Of a stretch of 64,000 nucleotides of DNA, positions 22,617-34,458 are shown in pieces. Position numbers and translations under genes: made by a program. The DNA comes from Heterostelium album PN500 (Eukaryota > Evosea > Eumycetozoa > Acytosteliales > Acytosteliaceae). Under the pieces are notes generated by a model. It was not told the DNA's origin. It worked only from the letters and a program-made list of their open reading frames with translations, and ran no database searches. Location: the NCBI RefSeq assembly GCF_000004825.1, contig NW_008805072.1, forward strand, positions 998,435 through 1,062,434. The letters run 5' to 3'. Numbering within the stretch: position 1 is the first letter of the stretch; each line of letters begins with the position of its first letter.

Positions 22617-23738
22617 TTATAGTTGATAAAGTTTTGTTTCACCAATTTTCATAACGGTGAATTCATCTTCAGCTAAACCAGCTTGTTTGGCATGTTTCTT
22701 CATTTCTTCGGGTGGCTCCAAGATTGGTTCGTCCGTTAGAATGAATGTACCCCAATGCATTCCAACACTCTTTTTCGAGCGAATCTCTTGGTGAAGCATT
22801 ACAGCTTCTTCTGGATTGATGTGGAAGTTTGAAATAAAGAATCTTGGTTCGTATGCACCGATTGCGATACAACTCAAATCGATTGGTCCCATAAAGTGTC
22901 CCACCTCTTTAAATGCCGAGCAATATGCAGTGTCACCAGAATGATAGTACTTCTTTTGAGTCTGTCTGTCGACGACGATCCACGAACACCATAGACTCTT
23001 GTTTCTATCAAAGAGATGACGCTGACTGTGATGATTGCAAGGCACCGAAACCAACTGAAGACGACTGTTAAAGTCGATTTCCTCCCACCACGCCAACTCC
23101 TCGCAGTTGGTCACACCGATGCTGGCGAACCATTCTTTCATGCCTTTTGGCACGAACCACTGTGCTTTGTTACCGATCTCCTTGGCAGCGTCAATGTCGA
23201 GATGGTCATAGTGATTGTGACTGAGAATGACAAAGTCGATGGGTGGCAAATCTGATATCTTACATGGTGTTGGTCTGACACGCTTTGGACCAGCGAAACT
23301 CAACGGTGAGCTACGTTCGCACCAAACTGGATCCGTGAGGAAATTGACACCTGCAAACTGTACGAAAAATGTAGAGTGTCCGATCCATGTCATTCTAATG
23401 GTGTTATCCTCGACTGGTTGTCCAATCAAATCGAAATCTACATTCAAAACTGGATGTATATTCTCACACTCATAGGGAGTTAGAGGTGCAACTGGTGTTC
23501 TATTAATATTCCATTTGACCAAACTAGTAGTATTTTTTGATAAGAATTATAAATCTATTAATATTTTTGTTTGGTTTTTCAAACTCTTTAAAATTATAAA
23601 AATAAAACATTACTCTAAGAAATGTAAATTACCATCATGATAAGGATTTATGAATCTACCATTTTTAAACTCAGCAACTGTCTTTTGAAACTTTTGATCT
23701 GCTTCTGCAGAATCTACAGATGAATTATCCGAAATCAT
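22617..23738 (-). CDS. NAPE-PLD-like metallo-beta-lactamase fold phospholipase D, 2 exons
   Basis: Model: complement(join(22617..23523, 23614..23738)), 343 residues. Exon 1 encodes the N-terminus including KNGRFINPYHDGN. The body has WIGHSTFFVQ, FLTDPVW, AGPKRVRPTPC and SDLPPIDFVILSHNHYDHLD, which carries the zinc ligands HxHxDH. Further ligands sit in VPCNHHSQR, the YYHSGDTAYC Asp and the late His in VGMHWGTF. YEPRFFISNFHINPEEAV matches human NAPE-PLD closely. The enzyme releases N-acylethanolamines from N-acyl-phosphatidylethanolamine. All metal ligands appear intact. No signal peptide or membrane helix is seen, as in the membrane-associated human enzyme. Confidence 0.9.
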
Positions 23739-24344
23739 TTATTATTATTTAAAGTTATAAAAAATATATTTTTTAAAATGTTAAACTATTTTTATTATTA
23801 CTGTTGTTATAATTTTCTTATTAACTGTTATTAATAAATAATGAATTTGGTTCCAAAAATTTGTAAGATTATAGTTTTTTCAAACAGAGATTGGAATTAA
23901 GAACTTAATTAAAATTAAATTAAAAAATTCAAAAAAATCAAAAAAAATTCTAAAAACAATGAATACAGTAGTGGGGTTGAGGATCTGAAAGAATATCAAT
24001 ATAATAATCCATTCTAATTATCGACCTTTTCTTTTTTTACTTGAGCAAAAGATTGTATTGTTGTAGTGTTGTCATTTGTTTTTATAATAAATATAGATAG
24101 ATAGTTGTCAGATACCATAGATTCGTTACCACCACTTTCAATTCGAATCTTTATAAAATCAATAACGTCATACATATATTTTATAACGATTACATTACCA
24201 CCTATATATAAGTTTGATATAGCTTCATTGATTGCAACAACAAATAGTTACAATAGCAACAACAACTACAACAGTAACAAAAGTAACAATAACAAACATA
24301 ACCATATATATAAATTATAAAAATAGAATAGTAGTGTTCGAAAA
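23739..24344. other. Divergent intergenic spacer, about 600 bp
   Basis: Lies between the NAPE-PLD-like gene and rpb11. It is AT-rich, with AAC/AAT trinucleotide runs at 24230-24300 in the presumed rpb11 leader. No gene seen. Confidence 0.5.
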
Positions 24345-24967
24345 ATGAATGCACCAGATAGATTTGAGTTATTCGTATTACCAGAGGGTGCCAAAAAGTA
24401 AATATTATCTTCAAATTGCAAATTCAAATGAACTATCTATCAATTAGTTTATTGTATAGTTTGTTTTTTTTATTATGTTATGTTTACTAACATTTAAGTA
24501 ATAACTAGGGTATCTATGACCAAAGATACTAGAATTCCCAATGCTTGTTTATTTACTATATTAAAAGAAGATCATACCGTTGGTAACTTAATTAGAATGT
24601 AAGTATCTGTTATTTTTTAGTCTCTCTTCCATTCATTTGTTCATTTATTCATTAACTTAATAATAATAATAATAATTTAAAGGCAATTGGTTGGTGATCC
24701 AGATATCAAGTTTGCAGGTTACAGAATGCCACATCCTTTAGAGCACAACATTGCTATCAAAATACAAACATATCCACACTCAACACCGATTCAAGCATTA
24801 GAAGGTTCAATTCATTGTCTCATCGATGAATTTCAAAAGATTGAATTACAGTTTATGGTATGTAACTAGTTAGTTGTTCAATCTTTATTATATATTCTGA
24901 CATTTATCAATCAATTCTATAGAATCAAGTCAACAAAAAGAAGAACAATAACGATACTTACTTGTAA
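24345..24967 (+). CDS. rpb11: RNA polymerase II subunit Rpb11 (POLR2J), 4 exons
   Basis: Model: join(24345..24397, 24509..24598, 24683..24857, 24923..24967), 120 residues; human POLR2J has 117. It starts [18 protein letters not shown] and contains the alpha-like dimerisation block TLGN equivalent as [28 protein letters not shown] and [15 protein letters not shown] follow, as in all Rpb11 proteins. Rpb11 pairs with Rpb3 to form the alpha-like assembly platform of Pol II. The short Lys/Asn tail is lineage-specific. All introns are GT-AG and in frame. Confidence 0.95.
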
Positions 24968-25358
24968 ATTAACCGATTTTATTTAAATAAAAACCAAAAC
25001 TACAGCATAAACACACATATATATTTAAAAAAAAAACAAATAGAAAATTCTAAAAATTTATTCTTAGAATATCAAAGTCAAATCAAATATCGACCATAGG
25101 AGGTCGGTCTATCAATCATCTATTATAGCAAGGCATTCAGTCAATCAATAAATCAATCATCAACAAATCGATATTTTAGCTCGGTACAAGAAAGAATATT
25201 AAAAATAAACGAATAGTTACCTACCAATAAATAATATATTTGTTTGATTTTTTTTTTTTTTATATTTTTTTTTGATTTTTTTTATTTGATTTTTAATTAA
25301 CTTTATTAATTCATTATTAATCAAGATAACTAAAGATTTATAATCATAATAATAATAA
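24968..25358. other. Intergenic spacer, about 390 bp
   Basis: AT-rich 3' flank of rpb11 and 5' flank of the PACS-like gene, with a long T-run near 25250. Nothing else seen. Confidence 0.5.
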
Positions 25359-25919
25359 ATGAAGGATCCGAATGATATACCAACTCTGGCTAGAACACAG
25401 TCAATTGGTGAGGGTTTCTATCATTCAATACCAAAAGTAACTCTGTTTGGTAGTCATTTGAAAGATCATGAGAAAACAAATCATCATGGAATAGTAAAGA
25501 GATGCTGTCATATTAGAATATCGAGATTAGGTAAAGAACATCTTTAATATTATCTGTTGATTTTGTAAATAATATATATACTTACTAATATCAATTCTAA
25601 AGAATTTATATCAGAAACAAGAGATAGAATACCATCTACAATTAGAATCGCTGTTGGTTTAAATAAGATAAGAAGATCATTGATTACAGCACCCATAGAT
25701 TTAACTTCTTGTGTCGAGGAGATTGTGTTTCCAAATCAATTGACAACTGCTTCTACCACAACAAACAATGCATCAACAGTCACAAACAACTCAAATAATC
25801 AATCCAACATTGTTACAATCAATTCAATACCACCTGTATCATTAACAACTAATAATAATAACAATACAACAACATCCAATGTCAATAATACAAATACAAC
25901 AAGTGAATTTAAACTATTA

Positions 25920-25954
<35 letters not shown>

Positions 25955-28765
25955 TAAATTACAACAACTGAATAACATTAATAATAATAATGAAAAGATG
26001 AATGTTGTAGGTGGAATAGGTCCGACTGGTATCAATATGCAAACATTGATATTGGATAGCGATACAAAAGGTAGTAGTATAGTGAATACTGCACCGATTA
26101 ATATATCTCCATCTTCAATGGCAGCGGTGGTATCTAATAGTAATGCCACTGGTGGAAGTTATGGTGCTGTTGGTGTTTCTGCGCAGCTGAGTAATGGACC
26201 GTCGCCATCTGGATACAACCAATATATCAACCCTAGTTTGTCACCTCGTGCAGTCAGAGAGGTGCCACCACCATTCCTCGTACCAAAGAAAGTCTATTGC
26301 TACCCGGTGGATATTAGAATCAGCTTCCACTATGACCATTCACTAAAGGAGCATGATGACTACCTAAAGATCACACTCTTTAGGAATCTACCATCGAAAA
26401 GACAACGTGAACAATTCATACCATTTGCATTTACAGAAACTAATCTATCTCAAATTGTAAGTAAAACTCTTAATAATCAACTCATTATTGTGTTATTAAT
26501 ATCATTATTTATATAATATAGTTACAACAAGGTGATTTCATTGCTGATCTTGATATGTCAACGTTTATACAACAAAAATCAACTATAATGGATAATCTGG
26601 TAACTCCAACCTCTATCAATGTAACTATATGTAGTGTGCCGAAAGAGATTGAGAATATCGGTGATGCACAAGAATATCAACTCAATGATATTGCTCTATC
26701 TGATGATGAAAAGTAAGTCTATAAACTCACTTCAATTCAAACCAGTTAACTTTGTTGATTATTAATATTGTTTTTTATTTTATTTTAAAGCTTATTCTTT
26801 GATTCAGATTCATATGATGAGGATGAAGAAGAAGTAATATCATATGATATACCTATTAAAACTTTACAACAACAACATCAACATCAACAAAAAGAAAAAC
26901 AATCACATATTAACAATAGTAACAACAACAGTAATAATAATAATAATATTAATAACAATAATAATACATTACAAGTACCTTCTTCTTCTTCTTCATCGTC
27001 CAATGTAAATAGTAATCAATCAAATTCAACTACACCACCAATAACATCGTTATCACAAAAATTAATGGAACAATACGAAGAGTCAAAGAAGAAATCAATA
27101 GAGAAGAAGTCAAAGCTTCAAAAACTGTCTTCTCTGATCAAGCCAACCAGTAGTAGTGCAAGTAAACACTCTGATTCCATTACATTGGCCGATGATGAGG
27201 ATGATCGTGATGACAATTCCGTTGATTCTTCAAGTAGTGAGAGTGATCACTATGACATTGAGTTTAATCCTCCTCAACTCTTGGTACCAACAACACATCA
27301 ATCTAATCATAATATTCAACAGCAACAGCAACAACAGGCATCACTTCCAACATCGGCATCAAAGAAACAACCGTTTCCACCATTCATTCAACAACAACGT
27401 GATTCTCCGCCTGGCTCACCATTTGGCATTAGAACATCGGGTTCGGAATTCGTAAAGCAATCACAGATCGATAGCTATATCGCGACCATATCCAATCCCG
27501 ACAGTCCAATGAACCTTTTCCTCGTCAACTCACTTCGCAAAGGTGGAAAGAAACTGGAGCAATATCTAGAGAACAAGAGTCAATGTGCTTTGATTCGCTC
27601 CAAGTTCAACATTGTTCCAACTCGCTCCAACATGGATTTGAATTCGATTTTCAAAGCTCTCCTGACCAGACACCAGAATCGTAGTGAGAATATCCGTGTT
27701 GTCATTGCCGGTTCCGACAGCTATATCAACTCTGTTTTGAAATCCTATGTTACACTGCTCTCCACCAAGCCTCGTGGTTGGGATCCATTCCAATTCTACC
27801 TCCTCCCAATTGGAAAGAGCAATGAGATTGCAAGTACTATTGCAAACCAGGATCCAAACTATCATGCACTCTTCATTCAACCACAATCCGAGTGGAAGCG
27901 ATTCCTAGAGTCAGAGGCGGAGCCAGATGCCACCCTCAAACGTGATCTCGAAACCAAGATACTCTCTTACATCGACAAGTCCAACACTCGATTCGCACAC
28001 AAATTCCCAATTGGTGAAGCACTCCTCACATTCCCAAGTACCACAAGTACAGCCATTCCATTTTTGAAAGGAATTCAAATACCGAAATCCGATGACGTTG
28101 ACTCCTCAGAGCCTGACCTCAAGATTGACTATTGGGTACCAAAAAAGAAGGGTGAAGATCATCTTGAAATCAAGATACCATTCCAATATGTAAAGTTAAC
28201 TAGACTATCACAGATTATTACTTTGAATTCAGTGACAAGTGGACTCTCCTCATTGAGCGCACAGGCTAGTTCAATTGCCGGTGGCGGCGGTGGTGGTAGC
28301 GGCGGTGGTAGTGGTAGCAGCAGTAAATCGACAGGCACATCGACATCAACAAGTTCCAACAGTGGTAGTGAATACAACAACCCACCCAATCCCTCGAATT
28401 CATTCAGTCTCTATGTATTGTATAAAGATAAACGTTCCAAGAAGAATCCTGCACTCTATCTACCGAAATTTGGAAAACAAAAAAAGTCTGACAAAGTTTC
28501 CTACAAGAAGGAAGACAAGTCCAGTGTATCGTTGGTTATCACCAAGCTGATGTGTGGACCAATGCTTTCTTCTTCATCTTCATCTTCATCCACTGTCAAC
28601 TCTGACAATACGATGTTCCAAGTGAATATTGACGGTGTTGAGATACCAGGTGTGAAATATCTATCAGTGTCTCCTCAATGGGCAACTCATGTAAAACAAT
28701 TTTCAATTCAGACTTTTGTAGATACCACTATGAGTGAAAAAAGCAACTCACCAATTTCCGACTAG
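25359..28765 (+). CDS. PACS-family (phosphofurin acidic cluster sorting) protein, 4 exons, 1063 aa
   Basis: Model: join(25359..25530, 25603..26456, 26522..26712, 26791..28765). The N-terminal part has the furin-binding-region-like blocks KRCCHIRISRL and VYCYPVDIRISFHYDHSL, interrupted by a Asn/Thr-rich insert of about 130 residues. A second low-complexity region with Asp/Glu/Ser clusters follows. The C-terminal PACS domain includes NPDSPMNLFLVNSLRKGG, VVIAGSDSYINSVLKSYV, KPRGWDPFQFYLLPIG, KIDYWVPKKKG and the terminal FQVNIDGVEIPGVKYLSVSP plus QWATHVK. These match human PACS-1/2 in order. PACS proteins sort acidic-cluster cargo between endosomes, TGN and ER/mitochondria. Acidic Ser clusters near residue 420 resemble the autoregulatory region. 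The gene looks intact. Confidence 0.85.
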
Positions 28766-28900
28766 TAACTGAGAAATAAATAAATGAATAAACTCAAACA
28801 ATCTTAGTGAGGAATACAAGTATAACATTTTGTTTCATACATAAACACATGGAATTTATATAATTCCATTGTTTTGTTTTTTTTTTTTTTGTTTTTTTCT

Positions 28901-30568
28901 TTATTTTTGTAAATTGGAGATAATTAATTGGGAGTCGATATGATTGTTTTGTGTATTGTTGTTTGATTGCTGTTGTTGTTGATGGTTATTGTTCAAGTTG
29001 TTGCCATTTGGATTATTATTGTTGTTGTTGTTGTTGGCTGCATTGTTACCAACACATAGCAAATCATTGACTTTAACTACGCTCTGTGGTTTCCAAGCAA
29101 GTGAAGCTTCTCTCCTCACCAACTTGGCGAAATAAAGTCCACATGCGTTACACAAAGATTGATTACCTGCTGGACCCTTTCTCCATTCAGGCGATGATGT
29201 TGTTCCACAAGAGGTACAGTGTTTGAGCTCAGTTGATTTTCTCTTTTGTTTAGAGGGATCCAGTAGGTCGAGGGAATCAGAAGAGTTTTCCTTGTTCTTA
29301 ACCTTGGATTTTCTGAATCTACGTGGTCTGGTGAGTACTGGAACACGTCCTTCATCGTTGTTTCCAAAGATACGAGAATCTCCACCATTCTGGATGAAAT
29401 TTTGCATCGATCCATCGAGACTGTCCACTTTGTTGATGAGAGTGGAAAGCGTTTGTTTGATTCGTTCCAATCCATTATAAAAATCACCGTTTACCATCGA
29501 CTCTTTGGATTGTTTGGAAATGGAGGATCCAAGATCTCGGAGCTCAATAAAACACTCTAGGATAGCACCAGAATCAATGATCGATGGTGGTGTAGGAGAT
29601 GAAGAGGTATCTTCATTTTGCTTATGATCATGTTGGTGATGGCCAACAAGGACAGAAGGCGCACTCGAGTTTAGTGGTGTGTGATGGTGGTTACCGTTGG
29701 TAGCGGATCCATTATGTGAATTTAAACCAAAAGGTGGGGAAACTGGACAGAGTTGTCCACTGGAGTAGTATGGGATCGGAGAGCTGGATGGCGAATAATT
29801 GAAAAGATGGACTTGTGGTGGAACTTGTCCATGGTGCATTGGTGATGATGAAATGTGGAGAGCTGGTGGCATTACCGGTGTCGAATGAAGGGAGTTACCG
29901 ATGAGGATATCAGAGTCAATTGAATTGGATCTTGATTTGCTTAGGCAAGGCACGAGAGAGCTTGATGAGGTTGTCGGCGAAAAGTGGCTTGAAGAAGAAT
30001 TGGCTATGGTAGCAAGAGATTTGAAGGAGCTCTGGGGTGATCCACAGGGGCTCAAAGAAGGTACTTGATTTGGATGTGGCTGGTTGACCTGACCATTGCA
30101 ATTTGGTACAGTTGGAATAATGGTACTGGAGTATGGATTAGCAATATGACCTCCACTTGAAGATTTAGTTAAAAGATAGTGATCATTGTTATTTGAGATA
30201 CTGTAAAGTAAATTTGGACTCTTGGATAGATTGTTGTTTTGTGGATTTGATTGTGGCTGTTGTTGGTGATGATGTTGCTGATGGTGAGGTTGTTGTTGTT
30301 GATGTTGTTGTTGTTGATAGATGGTGTTACTTGAGTAATTTAAATTGTTATTGTTGGAAATCATTGGATTGAAATTGTTATTTGAATTTGGATTAGACAA
30401 ATATTTATAATTAAGATTATTATTACTTAGGTTAACAGCGGAATCAGCCAAATAATTCAAAGAATATGGCTTGTGTCCTACCAAACCATTATTGGAAGGT
30501 GATATAGGTGAAAAAGATAGCGATGCAGATGATTGTGGTTGTGGGGATGCAATCATATATTTTTCCAT
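28901..30568 (-). CDS. GATA-type zinc finger transcription factor, 555 aa
   Basis: Single exon. Residues 1-330 are Ser/Asn/Pro/His-rich with Gln-His runs and typical SP/TP sites. A helical segment (ILECFIELRDLGSSISKQSK) follows. The basic stretch RPRRFRKSKVKNK precedes one GATA finger, CTSCGTTSSPEWRKGP, which closes with CNACGLYFAKL. The spacing is C-x2-C-x18-C-x2-C, the 18-residue loop class seen in plants and in many dictyostelid Gta proteins. The tail is Asn/Gln-rich. It should bind WGATAR sites in the nucleus; several Dictyostelium GATA factors control cell-type differentiation. The individual orthologue cannot be named. The 1.8-kb gene-free upstream region suggests extensive control of its expression. 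Confidence 0.9.
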   Translation of the reverse strand: MEKYMIASPQPQSSASLSFSPISPSNNGLVGHKPYSLNYLADSAVNLSNNNLNYKYLSNPNSNNNFNPMISNNNNLNYSSNTIYQQQQHQQQQPHHQQHHHQQQPQSNPQNNNLSKSPNLLYSISNNNDHYLLTKSSSGGHIANPYSSTIIPTVPNCNGQVNQPHPNQVPSLSPCGSPQSSFKSLATIANSSSSHFSPTTSSSSLVPCLSKSRSNSIDSDILIGNSLHSTPVMPPALHISSSPMHHGQVPPQVHLFNYSPSSSPIPYYSSGQLCPVSPPFGLNSHNGSATNGNHHHTPLNSSAPSVLVGHHQHDHKQNEDTSSSPTPPSIIDSGAILECFIELRDLGSSISKQSKESMVNGDFYNGLERIKQTLSTLINKVDSLDGSMQNFIQNGGDSRIFGNNDEGRVPVLTRPRRFRKSKVKNKENSSDSLDLLDPSKQKRKSTELKHCTSCGTTSSPEWRKGPAGNQSLCNACGLYFAKLVRREASLAWKPQSVVKVNDLLCVGNNAANNNNNNNNPNGNNLNNNHQQQQQSNNNTQNNHIDSQLIISNLQK

Positions 30569-32422
30569 TTTTATAATTTTCTATAGTTATAGAAATACGA
30601 GAAAAAGGAGCATAATTTTTAATTAATTGAGAATAAAAATTGAATCTATTAATTGACAATTTAAATAAAACATTTAAACAGTTGTCAGCTGATGTTGTTG
30701 TTGCACGATATCTTGATGTTAAATATATAAATAAAAAATGATATTTTTAATAATTTTAATTTGGACAACAATATTTGTTTTGTTTTGCTTGATGTGATGA
30801 AGGGGAAGAGTTGGTTGATCATGGCTAGGTGGGGATTTTGATTTTCAGGTGGTTTTTCACCATCTTTGTTTAATTAAACAACAACTTCTACTAATTCACC
30901 ACTACATATAAATACTCCTCAGTCATCCAACTTGTCTAGAAGAAGAAATTAACAATCGCAACCACACACAGATATTATTTATGAAACATGGTATTTTATT
31001 ATTATATCACCACCACCACTCACACACTATGTAAAATATATATTATAATCGTAGTAGCAGTTACTCGAGAAGCAGACATCTTCAATAACAACAAACAAAA
31101 ACAGCTAATAATAAAATTAATAATACTACAGTTTAGGGGATTTCTCAATATATGTGTATTGATCAATCATGATGTGTGTGTGTGTGTTTGTCTGTAAAAT
31201 AAAATATGTTTTTTATGATCACAAGTGACAGTTCAGTTGCGAGTGGTATATCATGATTTTAATTTTAGGTGATCAAACTTTGATATTTTCACTTGTTTGT
31301 TGTTAAATACGAAAATTCATTTCTCATCCTTGAGCACCCAAGAGACAACAATAACAATAACAACAGTAATAATAATAATATCAACAACAACAACTTATTG
31401 ATTCAAATTATTTAAGATTAAATTTAATATGATATGTGTGTTTGATTGATGCATAAAAGAACAATGAGTGTGTTTTTATTTATTTTATTTTTTTTCGAAA
31501 TATTATTTATATCACAACAACACAATGTATACAACAACAAAAGAGAGAGATTCGAAACAACCAATATATAATTATATCTTAAATCTGAATATAGACCAAT
31601 CAAGATTTATTAAATACAACAACAACATCAACAACAATTTTTATATTATTAAAACAAACAAGCGCCAACACAAAAAAACACTTCATCAACTTTATCATCT
31701 TTTTATATAAAATCGAGAATGACTATAGACATATCTATTCGATTAATATGATATTATTATAACAACTATACATATTACACTTCTCAAAATTAAATCTCAC
31801 ACTATTCGATTCGATACGCGCATATTGTTGTTGGTTTGATCGTGTTACTTGTGATGCTGAATGATAAACAAACAATAAAACAGTAGCACATACACCCACA
31901 CACCACACACCCGCTTTCAATCTCTCCATTAATAACCCTCCCACTCTCCAACCAACCCTCCTACTACCCAGCAATCAATTAATTAGAATTCTAATGTTTC
32001 ATTATATTTATGTATATATACATATATGTATAAATACATATCATCGATTACCATTAATGATATTCATTCCACCACCCACCACCATTTTCTTGTTTAGTAA
32101 ATTTCTTGAAATGATCAAGCACATCTATGTGGTTTTATTTTTGGAAGTTATAATTGGTTGGTTTTGATGATGATCGTTATTAATTTGGGTGATAATTAAG
32201 TGGTTGATAGTGATTCTATTTAAACGAAAACACCGAGTAAACAGTAAGCAGGAATATTGAAACACTAACAACAACATATATACTCATTGATTTTAGATAT
32301 AGCTTAATATTAGAGTCGCCGACTCCAACAAATCAAGTGTAATAATAAAAAAATGATACCCCAACACCCTTTGAGTAGTGGAAAAGGACTGGATCGTGGT
32401 GAACCAAGTGAAATATCTGAAG
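30569..32422. promoter_or_regulatory. Upstream region of the GATA factor, about 1.85 kb
   Basis: A gene-free stretch between the divergent GATA factor and the small secreted-protein gene. It contains CA-rich and GT-rich patches (31165-31185, 31885-31910) and AT-only tracts. An open frame at 31735-31974 is discussed among the rejected items. Regulatory function is inferred from position only. Confidence 0.35.
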
Positions 32423-33222
32423 ATGTTACTACTCTTGTTTTATTTTGTTTCTACTAATAAATATATATCATCATTCCACTCATCAACTGATGTATCAGAT
32501 TTATATATTCTGAATGTGTCTATCACAAACTTTGAATTTAGTGATTTTTATTTGAGTGAGTAGCTAATATTAATTGTTTTTGTTGTTATTTCTTTCTATA
32601 CAATTGTTTTTGTTGTTATTGTTGTTGTTGATTTTTGATGATGTTTTTGATGATGATGTTGTTGTTGATGATGATTGTTGATAATTGTACCACTAACACT
32701 ACCAAATTAAATTAAATTAAACCAAAAACCCAATTTAAAATTTTAGGACACTCTATAATAAATAAGAATGTAGTGTTCAAGGACAACCAACCACTCTCAA
32801 GTTGGTTAGTCAGCTTTCCTTTTGGCTATCCATTTATGATGGCATTACCAGTAACACATTTTGATATTGTAACTGCTGCACAACTTACAGTTAGCACACG
32901 TAAATTAATCTATCAACAAAACAAAACAAACAAAACATCTGCAAAATTAACAACAGTTTGTATTGGATTGCCATTAGAGAGAATTGATTTGTCCTATCCT
33001 CTATAAATTACTGAATAAAGGCAAAATATAAATTTAGATTTTAAATTTTTATATTTCGATACCCATTTAAATTGGAATCAATCAAAAAGTATATGTATTA
33101 GTGTAGCTCGTTTTGTGGAGGGATTGACAATATTTCCATCTATATCTACACCTCCTCTACCAAGTTTATTGATTAAATTAACTATACAACGATATTTTCT
33201 AATTACAATTCATCATCATTAA
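32423..33222 (+). CDS. Candidate small secreted or membrane protein, 3 exons, 176 aa
   Basis: Model: join(32423..32555, 32747..32959, 33038..33222). The ATG at 32423 is followed by LLLLFYFVSTNKYISSF, a plausible signal peptide. Exon 1 continues STDVSDLYILNVSITNFEF and ends at a GTGAGT donor. Exon 2 encodes NKNVVFKDNQPLSSWLVSFP and PFMMALPVTHFDIVTAAQL. Exon 3 encodes LYFDTHLNWNQSKSICISVA, then RFVEGLTIFPSISTPPLP and a stop after HHH. Exon lengths sum to 177 codons with all joins in phase. Several N-x-S/T sites fit a secreted protein. I recognise no domain. The second join uses a GTATTG donor that skips an in-frame stop, so the last exon is the least certain. Confidence 0.45.
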
Positions 33223-33667
33223 CATCATCAAACAGATTATCATATACGTATGGTAATTGTTTATTATATTTCCACGTAGATAAATTTATTTGATCTACCT
33301 CAAATTTCAACTTCCACTAGAGATATTGATTTGTGAATCAAAAACACTTTCCACTAATGACCACTACAATTAATTAAACCCTTTGTATTTATAGTAAAAC
33401 AAGTTTGATTATTTTATTATTTCCAAATTAAAAGTTGTATAAAATTGGATAAGATAAAGTTTTATCCACATTTTCACTCATGTCTATCATAATAATTAAA
33501 TCCTTCCTTATTCAGAAAATCACCCAATAACAACTCTGTTTAAATTTAAATCAAGATTTTTGGTTTGATTAGCCACTACAATATGTAATCCTCTACTTCC
33601 AGATTATCATTGAATCAAAAGTATGAAATCAATATATTGATTGATTAACACTGTACTGTGTTATCAT

Positions 33668-34060
33668 TGTTAAAAAGTTGAACCTATTTTTAGTAACATC
33701 TTTGAGGTAAAACGTTCGTACCAACTAACGCACAATGAGTATTTCTTAACAATAAATTAATAATTTAATTACCGTATTTATCTGAAATCAATAATTGCTA
33801 TTGACATTGCGAATAAAGACAAGACAACGAAATATTTAAGAAGATCAAACAAAGATTGATTGTTTCTAAGCTTAGATTGATTGTTAAACAGTAGTACTAC
33901 TCTGAAAAGTGTGGTGAATTGGTTGAATGCAATTTTACTGAACACATGCGGATGAAATAGATTTATTTATCCAGGTATAAGAAATAAATTCCTCAAGTAT
34001 AGATCCACAATAATTGCCATACCAATCAGGCGGTAACAAATTTTTAAAGCGCCAATTTTA
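33668..34060 (-). pseudogene. Probable remains of an F-box-like host gene
   Basis: Three minus-strand pieces read like one protein but do not share an open frame. Piece one (about 34060-33938) reads NWRFKNLLPPDWYGNYCGSI then LEEFISYTWINKSISSACV, ending at a stop after one more codon. Piece two, in another frame (about 33947-33778), reads FSKIAFNQFTTLFRVVLL and onward to a stop. Piece three (about 33740-33668) reads CVSWYERFTSKMLLKIG. The order LPxxW...ILEEFISYTW...SISSACV/FSKIAFNQF resembles F-box domains at the N-termini of many dictyostelid proteins. No start codon was found. It is a host-gene relic at best and may be chance. Confidence 0.3.
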
Positions 34061-34436
34061 CATCAATCAATCTTTTTTTGTTTTATTCTAACATGGTTGA
34101 AAAACTTTTTAATTCTTGAATATCTGGTAAGTTATATTAATCAAATAAAATTAAAGAATCTTTAATATTATAATTGAATTATTATTCATGAAAAGATAGT
34201 TTTTTTTTTCCTATTTTCTTCTCTCTTGTTTTTTTTTTTTAAATGGAGATATGATATACAATAAAAATAAAATTTCTATAGAAAGCTTGATACTAAATAC
34301 ATTAAATATTATTTATTCATTCTACTCTTCTTCAAGTGTACCAAAATAAAACAATTATCTAAAAACAAAAAAGTTTTCTTTTGCAAAAAGAAAAAATAAA
34401 ATAAAATAAAAACTAGATTTTATCACAAAATGCCTT

Positions 34437-34458
34437 CCTTGTGAGTGGGTCACCAAGG
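34437..34458 (+). other. Short hairpin followed by a T-run
   Basis: CCTTGTGA (34437-34444), loop GTGGG and TCACCAAGG form a stem with one bulged base, followed at once by TTTTT. It stands out in A/T-only surroundings. It could be a small RNA end or a chance structure. Confidence 0.2.

Noticed and set aside
31165-31185. GT-rich run as a possible Z-DNA or regulatory repeat
   Set aside because: It is only about ten units and imperfect; such microsatellites are common here.
31735-31974. Minus-strand open frame with MERLKAGVWCVGVCATVLL, resembling a signal anchor
   Set aside because: It lies over CA-rich simple sequence, continues into A/T-only codons, and has no splice or conservation support.
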